In this document: positions 1 through 6,015 of the stretch, in pieces | Position numbering within the stretch: the first letter of the stretch is position 1 | Layout of the letters: each line of letters opens with the position of its first letter | Assembly (NCBI GenBank): GCA_021286965.1 | Contig: JAJTBK010000220.1 | Coordinates: 1 to 6,015 of the forward strand | Origin: Comamonadaceae bacterium | Lineage (GTDB): Bacteria > Pseudomonadota > Gammaproteobacteria > Burkholderiales > Burkholderiaceae_C | Direction: 5' to 3' | Length of the DNA stretch: 6,015 nt | Translations under genes and position numbers: made by a program | Notes under the pieces: model-generated | The model's input: the letters and a program-made list of their open reading frames with translations, nothing else | The model's database searches: none | Told to the model about the DNA's origin: nothing

Positions 1-43
1 GCAGCGATAGACCGTGCTGGAATTGGATGGCGTTCATGGACAT
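1..43 (-). CDS. IS1595-family transposase, N-terminal 14 codons only
   Basis: The reading starts at ATG 43-41 and gives MSMNAIQFQHGLSL before running off the window edge. I recognise this as the usual opening of IS1595-family transposases, which typically begin M(S/A)xNxxQFQxGLS(L/M) and continue into a zinc-ribbon and a DDE-type nuclease domain; neither later domain is visible here. The start is well supported: AAGGAG on the minus strand (50-55) lies 6 bases upstream of the ATG. A second in-frame ATG at 37-35 is possible but has worse spacing. Whether the full transposase is intact cannot be judged. The recognition is from memory of the family, not from a search. Confidence 0.65.
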   Translation of the reverse strand, partial: MSMNAIQFQHGLSL

Positions 44-49
44 GGCGCG

Positions 50-55
50 CTCCTT
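50..55 (-). promoter_or_regulatory. Shine-Dalgarno of the partial transposase
   Basis: The minus strand reads AAGGAG six bases before ATG 43-41. This is near-perfect complementarity to the 16S rRNA 3' end at good spacing. It is the main reason to treat the 14-codon frame at the window edge as a real gene start. Confidence 0.65.
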
Positions 56-142
56 GGCCGATGGGCCGGTGTCTCTGCTCTGGTTCGAGACTCGGCCATG
101 CACGAGCGTTCCCGGTGCTCTGAGATATGTCGCTAATCAGGT

Positions 143-200
143 AAGAACCGGCTCTAGCGCTTACCAGGCAAGCGCAAGCAGCTCTATTTTTAATAGCATT
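143..200 (-). repeat. Short palindromic interspersed repeat (Comamonadaceae-type intergenic repeat)
   Basis: Read on the minus strand, the element begins AATGCTATTAAAAATAGAGC directly at the monooxygenase stop codon and continues through GCTTGCGCTTGCC and TAAGCGCTAGAGCC. It can form two hairpins: CTATT/AATAG (184-188 with 192-196, 3-base loop) and GCGCTT/AAGCGC (157-162 with 170-175, 7-base loop). From memory, elements of this layout (GCTATTnAAA, then GCTGCTTGCGCTTG, then AAGCGCTAGAGGCC) recur in intergenic regions of Acidovorax, Comamonas and relatives. Only one copy is in the window, so its repeated nature is not shown here. It could act as an mRNA 3'-end stabiliser, but no U-tract follows either stem, so I do not call it a terminator. 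Confidence 0.6.
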
Positions 201-1384
201 CAAGCGGCATACAACCAGGGCTTGTCGAGCAGGTGCGCGCCCAGCAGGCGCAGGCTGGCGTCGCGCGCCCAGCGCAGCGGCCCCTGGGCGTGGAAGATGC
301 GGCCGTTGCGCTCGGACTGGGCCTGCACGCGCGCATTGCGCTGCCAGCGGTTGAGGGCGTAGCGGCGCAGGCGCAGATCCAGATCCAGGTCGTGCATGGA
401 GAGCGCACTTTGCAGCTCCACCGCATCCTCGATCGCCATGCCCGCACCCTGCGCCATGTAGGGGCGCATGGGGTGGGCGGCGTCGCCGATCAGGGCCACC
501 AGGCCGCGCGCCATCTGCGCCGGCGACTGCAGCGGTGGCCGGTCGGCCAGCGGCCACAGGCGCCAGCCGCTGCCGGCCTCGGGCACGCCGCGCACCGCAT
601 CCTGCAAGGCACTGCAGGTGCCGGCCAGGGCGGCTTCGAGGTCGGCGGCGTTGGCACTGTGGTCCCAGCCGTCGAGATCGACCGGCGCCGGGCCTTCGAT
701 GATGGCCACCAGGTTCTGCAGCGCGCCGCCGCGCAGCGGGTACTGCACCACGTGCAGGCGCGGCCCGAGCCAGGCCGTGACTTCCTGCGTACGCAGGCGC
801 TCGGGCAGCGCCGCCTGCGGCACGACGACGCGGTACGCCAGGTGGCCGGTACGGCGCGGCAGCTGCGTCCCCAGGAGCTGGTTGCGCACCTGGCTGCGCA
901 CGCCATCAGCGCCGATCAGGGCGTCGCCCTCAATGACTTTCTTGCCGTCGGTGCAGACGGTGATCGCGCCCTCGGCCTCGCGGTAGCTGGCGATACTCTG
1001 CTGCAGGTTCAGGTGCACCTCGCCCTGCTGCTGCAGGGCCGCAAGCAGGAGTGCGTGCAAATCAGCGCGGTGGATGGTGGCGTACGCCGCGCCGTAGCGC
1101 TGCACCGCCTGCGCCCCCAGGGGCAGCTGCGCCAGCGCGGCGCCGCTCAAGGCGCAGCGCACACGCAGACGCGGCGGGAAGGCCGCCACCGCCTGCAGCG
1201 GCCGCTGCAGGCCCCAGGCCTGCAGCCGGCGCACCACGTTCGGCCCCAGCTGCACGCCGGCCCCGACTTCGCTGAACGCCGCCGCACGCTCGAACAAACG
1301 CACCTCACAACCAGCCTGGGCCGCGCCGATCCCCGCCGCCAATCCGGCAATACCGCCGCCGGCAATCAATACCTGCTTTCTCAT
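200..1384 (-). CDS. FAD-dependent monooxygenase, salicylate/3-hydroxybenzoate hydroxylase-like
   Basis: This is a complete 394-residue protein of the group A flavoprotein monooxygenases, which use NAD(P)H and O2 to hydroxylate usually aromatic substrates in the cytoplasm. The FAD-binding Rossmann motif GGGIAG is at residues 9-14, with the ribose-binding Glu at about 32. The DG motif (ALIGADGVRS) is at about 155-164, and the second FAD motif (GDAAHPMRPYMAQGAGMAIEDA region) at about 300-321. An LxDRxPL segment at 279-285 is typical of salicylate 1-hydroxylase and 3-hydroxybenzoate 6-hydroxylase relatives. Length is normal and no frame break is seen. The ATG start is fixed by the Rossmann motif only a few residues in; no clear Shine-Dalgarno precedes it. 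It lies 40 bp downstream of acnA on the same strand, so co-transcription is likely. The substrate is unknown, and a ubiquinone-biosynthesis-type hydroxylase is a less likely alternative. Confidence 0.88.
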   Translation of the reverse strand: MRKQVLIAGGGIAGLAAGIGAAQAGCEVRLFERAAAFSEVGAGVQLGPNVVRRLQAWGLQRPLQAVAAFPPRLRVRCALSGAALAQLPLGAQAVQRYGAAYATIHRADLHALLLAALQQQGEVHLNLQQSIASYREAEGAITVCTDGKKVIEGDALIGADGVRSQVRNQLLGTQLPRRTGHLAYRVVVPQAALPERLRTQEVTAWLGPRLHVVQYPLRGGALQNLVAIIEGPAPVDLDGWDHSANAADLEAALAGTCSALQDAVRGVPEAGSGWRLWPLADRPPLQSPAQMARGLVALIGDAAHPMRPYMAQGAGMAIEDAVELQSALSMHDLDLDLRLRRYALNRWQRNARVQAQSERNGRIFHAQGPLRWARDASLRLLGAHLLDKPWLYAA

Positions 1385-1398
1385 GGGGCGCGATTGTG

Positions 1399-1417
1399 CC
1401 GCGCCAAGCGGGCGCGG
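1399..1417 (-). other. GC-only hairpin between acnA and the monooxygenase gene
   Basis: CCGCGCC (1399-1405) and GGCGCGG (1411-1417) are perfectly complementary, with a 5-base loop. They sit within the 40 bp between the acnA stop and the monooxygenase start. No U-tract follows in the minus-strand direction, so it does not look like an intrinsic terminator. It could slow ribosomes or polymerase, or protect the acnA message end, and it leaves only about 14 bases before the downstream ATG. In such GC-rich DNA a 7-bp stem could also arise by chance. Confidence 0.4.
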
Positions 1418-1424
1418 GGCTGGT

Positions 1425-4328
<2,904 letters not shown>

Positions 4329-4334
4329 CGGGGG

Positions 4335-4341
4335 ACTCCTT
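4335..4341 (-). promoter_or_regulatory. Shine-Dalgarno of acnA
   Basis: The minus strand reads AAGGAGT here, and its AAGGAG core (4336-4341) ends seven bases before ATG 4328-4326. It is the strongest ribosome-binding site among the full-length genes in the window, and it fixes the acnA start. Confidence 0.8.
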
Positions 4342-4357
4342 GTGAAAGTACCCGGCC

Positions 4358-4386
4358 ATTCTGGGCAGGAGGCCGCCCTCGGGCAA
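4358..4386 (-). promoter_or_regulatory. Possible sigma-70 promoter of acnA
   Basis: On the minus strand, TTGCCC (4381-4386) is followed after exactly 17 bases by CAGAAT (4358-4363); each hexamer matches four of six consensus positions. Transcription would start near 4350, giving a leader of about 20-25 bases that carries the Shine-Dalgarno. The spacer contains the small palindrome GCCCGAGGGC (4374-4383, overlapping the -35). The location is sensible, between the upstream terminator and acnA, but the match is moderate and other start sites are possible. Confidence 0.4.
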
Positions 4387-4424
4387 GGGGCACAACCCGC
4401 AACCCTGTACCCGACGCGGACAAC

Positions 4425-4449
4425 AAAAAACCCGCCGCAGCGGGTTTTT
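4425..4449 (-). terminator. Intrinsic terminator after the H-NS-family gene
   Basis: AAAAACCCGC (4426-4435) pairs perfectly with GCGGGTTTTT (4440-4449) around a 4-base loop. Read on the minus strand, the GC stem ends in a run of T (TTTTTTGTTG), the classic Rho-independent layout. It begins about 25 bases after the H-NS stop codon and separates that gene from acnA. Because the A and T tracts flank the stem symmetrically, it could also work on the plus strand, where no gene is seen. Confidence 0.88.
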
Positions 4450-4473
4450 CAGAGCGGATGCCGTATCAAAGCA

Positions 4474-4776
4474 TCAGGCAATCAGGAACTGGGCGCGATC
4501 CTGGCCTTGAATCCACTTCGGCGGCTTGCCGCGACCGGTCCAGGTATCACCATTGCCATTGCGGTATTTAGGCGCCACTTTGGCACCGGTAGTGGCCGCA
4601 CGCACGCCACGGCCAGCACGGGCAGCGGGGAACACGTCTTGTTCGGTCAGGCCATATTCGGCGATGATGCTGCGCACCTTGGCCACGGCATCGGCCAATT
4701 CACGGGTGCGGGCTTCCTCAATGCGGGAATCAAGGGCTTGGCGCTCTTTCAGCAGGTCTTTGTACGAAGTGGTCAT
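4474..4776 (-). CDS. H-NS-family nucleoid-associated DNA-binding protein
   Basis: This 100-residue protein has the two-part layout of H-NS/BpH3-type proteins. The N-terminal helical, probably coiled-coil oligomerisation region spans about residues 3-42 (SYKDLLKERQALDSRIEEAR...). A linker rich in Ala, Gly and Arg follows, then the C-terminal H-NS DNA-binding domain at about 68-90, including KYRNGNGDTWTGRGKPPKW. Its TGRGKPP is the loop that enters the minor groove of AT-rich DNA. Such proteins coat and silence AT-rich, often foreign, DNA. I chose ATG 4776-4774 because the family starts M-T-T-x-YKDLL. In-frame upstream starts (4830 and ATG 4812) lie in or before the promoter; the -10 hexamer overlaps ATG 4812. 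No Shine-Dalgarno is visible before 4776. The gene is monocistronic as far as can be seen. Which H-NS paralogue this is cannot be told. Confidence 0.93.
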   Translation of the reverse strand: MTTSYKDLLKERQALDSRIEEARTRELADAVAKVRSIIAEYGLTEQDVFPAARAGRGVRAATTGAKVAPKYRNGNGDTWTGRGKPPKWIQGQDRAQFLIA

Positions 4777-4810
4777 GGTGCGATGAAATGGGGGGGTTTC
4801 GACGTTTTCC

Positions 4811-4840
4811 ATTATATGAATAAACCGCACCCAGTTTCAT
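4811..4840 (-). promoter_or_regulatory. Sigma-70 promoter of the H-NS-family gene
   Basis: The minus strand carries a perfect TATAAT at 4811-4816 and ATGAAA (four of six matches to TTGACA) at 4835-4840, with an 18-base spacer. An A-run lies just upstream (about 4839-4845). The predicted start near 4804 gives a leader of about 27 bases containing a C7 run (4790-4796 on the plus strand are all G) and no Shine-Dalgarno. The surrounding 4797-4876 is about 36% G+C by my count, far below the flanking genes. That suits an H-NS-bound, autoregulated promoter, although autoregulation is inferred only. Confidence 0.7.
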
Positions 4841-4876
4841 TTTTTGCCATAAGCAATTACCACAAGTAGTACTGCA

Positions 4877-6015
4877 TTATGGCTGCTGCACGGCCACGTG
4901 CTGGGCCAGGACTTTATCGATGCGGCGCCCATCCAAATCCACCACTTCAAATTCCCAACTGGCACAGCCGATGCGCTCACCCAAGACGGGCAAATGGCCG
5001 GAGACGGCAAGCAGCAATCCGGCCAAGGTGTTATAGCGACCGCGCTCTTCGCCCGGCAGGTCACGAATATCCAGGCGTGCCTTCAGCTCGGTAATCGGCA
5101 TCTGGCCATCGAGCAGCCAGGAGCCGTCCTCGCGCTGCAGCGCCCAGGCGTCGCTGTGGGCATTGGGCAGCAATTCGCCGGTAATGGCTTCGAGCAGGTC
5201 GCGCGGCGTCATGATGCCCTGCACCACGCCATATTCATCGACGACGAAGACAAAGCGCCCCGCGCCCTGGCGCAGTTGCTCGAGCAATTCAAGGCCGCTC
5301 AGGGTCTCGGGCAGGAAATGCGCCGGCTGGGCGCAAGCGCGCAGGGGCTGCGTACCATCTGCCCCCAGGGACAGCAGCTGCGCCACGCTGACCACGCCCA
5401 GCACCTCGTCGAGCGAGCCCTGGCACACCGGGTACCAGGAATGCGCCCCCCGTCCACCGTCGCGCCCGGCCAGGCGCAGGGCCTGGGCCACGCTCAGGTC
5501 AGCGGCAAGCCACTGCACGTCCGAGCGCGGCACCATGAGCGAGGTCAGTGGCCGGTCGTCGAGGCGAAAGACGTTTTGCACCAGCTGGTGCTCGTCGTCC
5601 TCGATCACCCCGGCCTCGTGGCCCTCGTTCAGGCTGGCAGCGATTTCCTCCTCGGTGACGGCACGCGCGGCAGCGTTGTCGATGCGCAGCAGCGCCAGCA
5701 CGGCCCGCGTCGATAACGCCAGCAAGCGCACAAAGGGCCCGGCCAGGCGCGCCAGCGCCGCCATCGGCCGCGCCACCAGGCGCGCCACCTGCTCGGGATA
5801 GAGCTGGCCGATGCGCTTGGGCACCAGTTCGCCAAAAACGATGGTGACGAAGGTGATGCCCAGCACCACCGTCGCCGTCGCCGACCACTCGGCACCTTTG
5901 GCCGGCACGCCCAGCGCTTGCAGCCACTGGCCCAGGTCAGCGCTGAAAGCGGCCTCGCCGACGATGCCGTTGACCATGCCGATCAGGGTGATAACGACCT
6001 GCACCGAGGACAAAA
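4877..6015 (-). CDS. CNNM/CorC-HlyC family membrane protein (DUF21-CBS-CorC_HlyC), N-terminus outside window
   Basis: The frame is open from the right window edge to TAA 4879-4877 and gives about 379 residues. The first readable candidate start (TTG at 6013) is inside a conserved membrane segment, so the true start lies upstream; roughly 50-60 residues are missing compared with the usual ~430-440. Visible in order, numbering from that TTG: the end of the DUF21 membrane domain (VQVVITLIGMVNGIVGEAAF at 4-23, a second segment at about 46-63, the conserved GELVPK at 61-66); an acidic helix (TEEEI to IEDDEHQLV, 120-145); a CBS pair (about 157-215 and 230-282, with MVPRSD and FVVDEYGVVQGIMTPRDLLE); and a C-terminal CorC_HlyC domain (about 295-372). 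Relatives are inner-membrane proteins tied to Mg2+/Co2+ efflux or tolerance; the old name 'hemolysin' is misleading. The stop is 100 bp before the H-NS-family start, and no terminator is seen between. Confidence 0.93.
   Translation of the reverse strand, partial: LSSVQVVITLIGMVNGIVGEAAFSADLGQWLQALGVPAKGAEWSATATVVLGITFVTIVFGELVPKRIGQLYPEQVARLVARPMAALARLAGPFVRLLALSTRAVLALLRIDNAAARAVTEEEIAASLNEGHEAGVIEDDEHQLVQNVFRLDDRPLTSLMVPRSDVQWLAADLSVAQALRLAGRDGGRGAHSWYPVCQGSLDEVLGVVSVAQLLSLGADGTQPLRACAQPAHFLPETLSGLELLEQLRQGAGRFVFVVDEYGVVQGIMTPRDLLEAITGELLPNAHSDAWALQREDGSWLLDGQMPITELKARLDIRDLPGEERGRYNTLAGLLLAVSGHLPVLGERIGCASWEFEVVDLDGRRIDKVLAQHVAVQQP

Larger units (their letters stand above)
1..142 (-). mobile_element. 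Partial insertion sequence, IS1595-like, left part outside the window
   Basis: This stretch holds the start of a transposase reading out of the window (43 down to 1) and about 100 bp of upstream sequence (44-142). The upstream part contains the transposase Shine-Dalgarno at 50-55 and a 9-base odd palindrome CGAGACTCG at 86-94, which may be part of the element's promoter or end. The right border is put at about 142 only because a different repeat is recognisable from about 143. The element's terminal inverted repeat and target duplication cannot be confirmed, since the other end is not in the window. The family assignment comes solely from the first 14 residues of the transposase. Confidence 0.55.

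Noticed and set aside
78..97. GGTTCGAGACTC resembling a tRNA T-arm
   Set aside because: The flanking bases do not form the five-pair T-stem, and no acceptor, D or anticodon arm can be built around it. It is more likely part of the insertion sequence.
184..196. CTATT/AATAG hairpin just after the monooxygenase stop as a terminator
   Set aside because: The stem is AT-only, five pairs long and not followed by a U-tract. It is better explained as part of the interspersed repeat.
27..362. 111-codon open frame on the plus strand at the left end
   Set aside because: It crosses the IS end, the palindromic repeat and the 3' end of the monooxygenase. Three unrelated sequence types in one frame argue against a real gene.
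4857..4876. GCAGTACTAC near-palindrome after the CNNM stop codon as a terminator
   Set aside because: The self-complementary core AGTACT has no loop, no GC-rich stem and no T-run, so no termination signal can be supported between the CNNM gene and the H-NS-family gene.

Overview
The window is about 6 kb of GC-rich chromosome, most likely from a betaproteobacterium of the Comamonadaceae (Acidovorax/Comamonas-like). This rests on the style of the AcnA and H-NS-family proteins and on a short interspersed repeat near the left end that resembles one I remember from that family. No database search was possible, so the assignment is an inference.

All recognisable genes lie on the minus strand. Read in the direction of transcription (right to left), they are: (1) the C-terminal ~380 residues of a CNNM/CorC-HlyC membrane transporter, cut by the right window edge; (2) a 100-residue H-NS-family nucleoid protein with its own AT-rich promoter region and a good intrinsic terminator; (3) acnA, a complete aconitase A of 967 residues with its own Shine-Dalgarno and a possible promoter; (4) 40 bp downstream, a complete 394-residue FAD-dependent aromatic-ring-hydroxylase-type monooxygenase; (5) a ~58 bp palindromic interspersed repeat touching the monooxygenase stop codon; (6) the first 14 codons and upstream region of an IS1595-type transposase, cut by the left window edge.

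The genes form at least two transcription units. The H-NS gene is bounded by a promoter upstream and a terminator downstream. acnA and the monooxygenase follow the terminator and are probably co-transcribed. AcnA serves the TCA cycle, the H-NS-like protein is a DNA-binding regulator, and the CNNM protein is an inner-membrane ion transport or tolerance protein. The monooxygenase substrate cannot be read from sequence. Nothing suggests that the genes form one pathway.

I see no new defence, CRISPR or other exotic system. The points most worth a second look are the IS/repeat junction on the left, the start-site trap and SD-less C-rich leader of the H-NS gene, and the acnA-monooxygenase pairing. 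Long open frames on the plus strand opposite acnA and the monooxygenase are GC-driven shadows.
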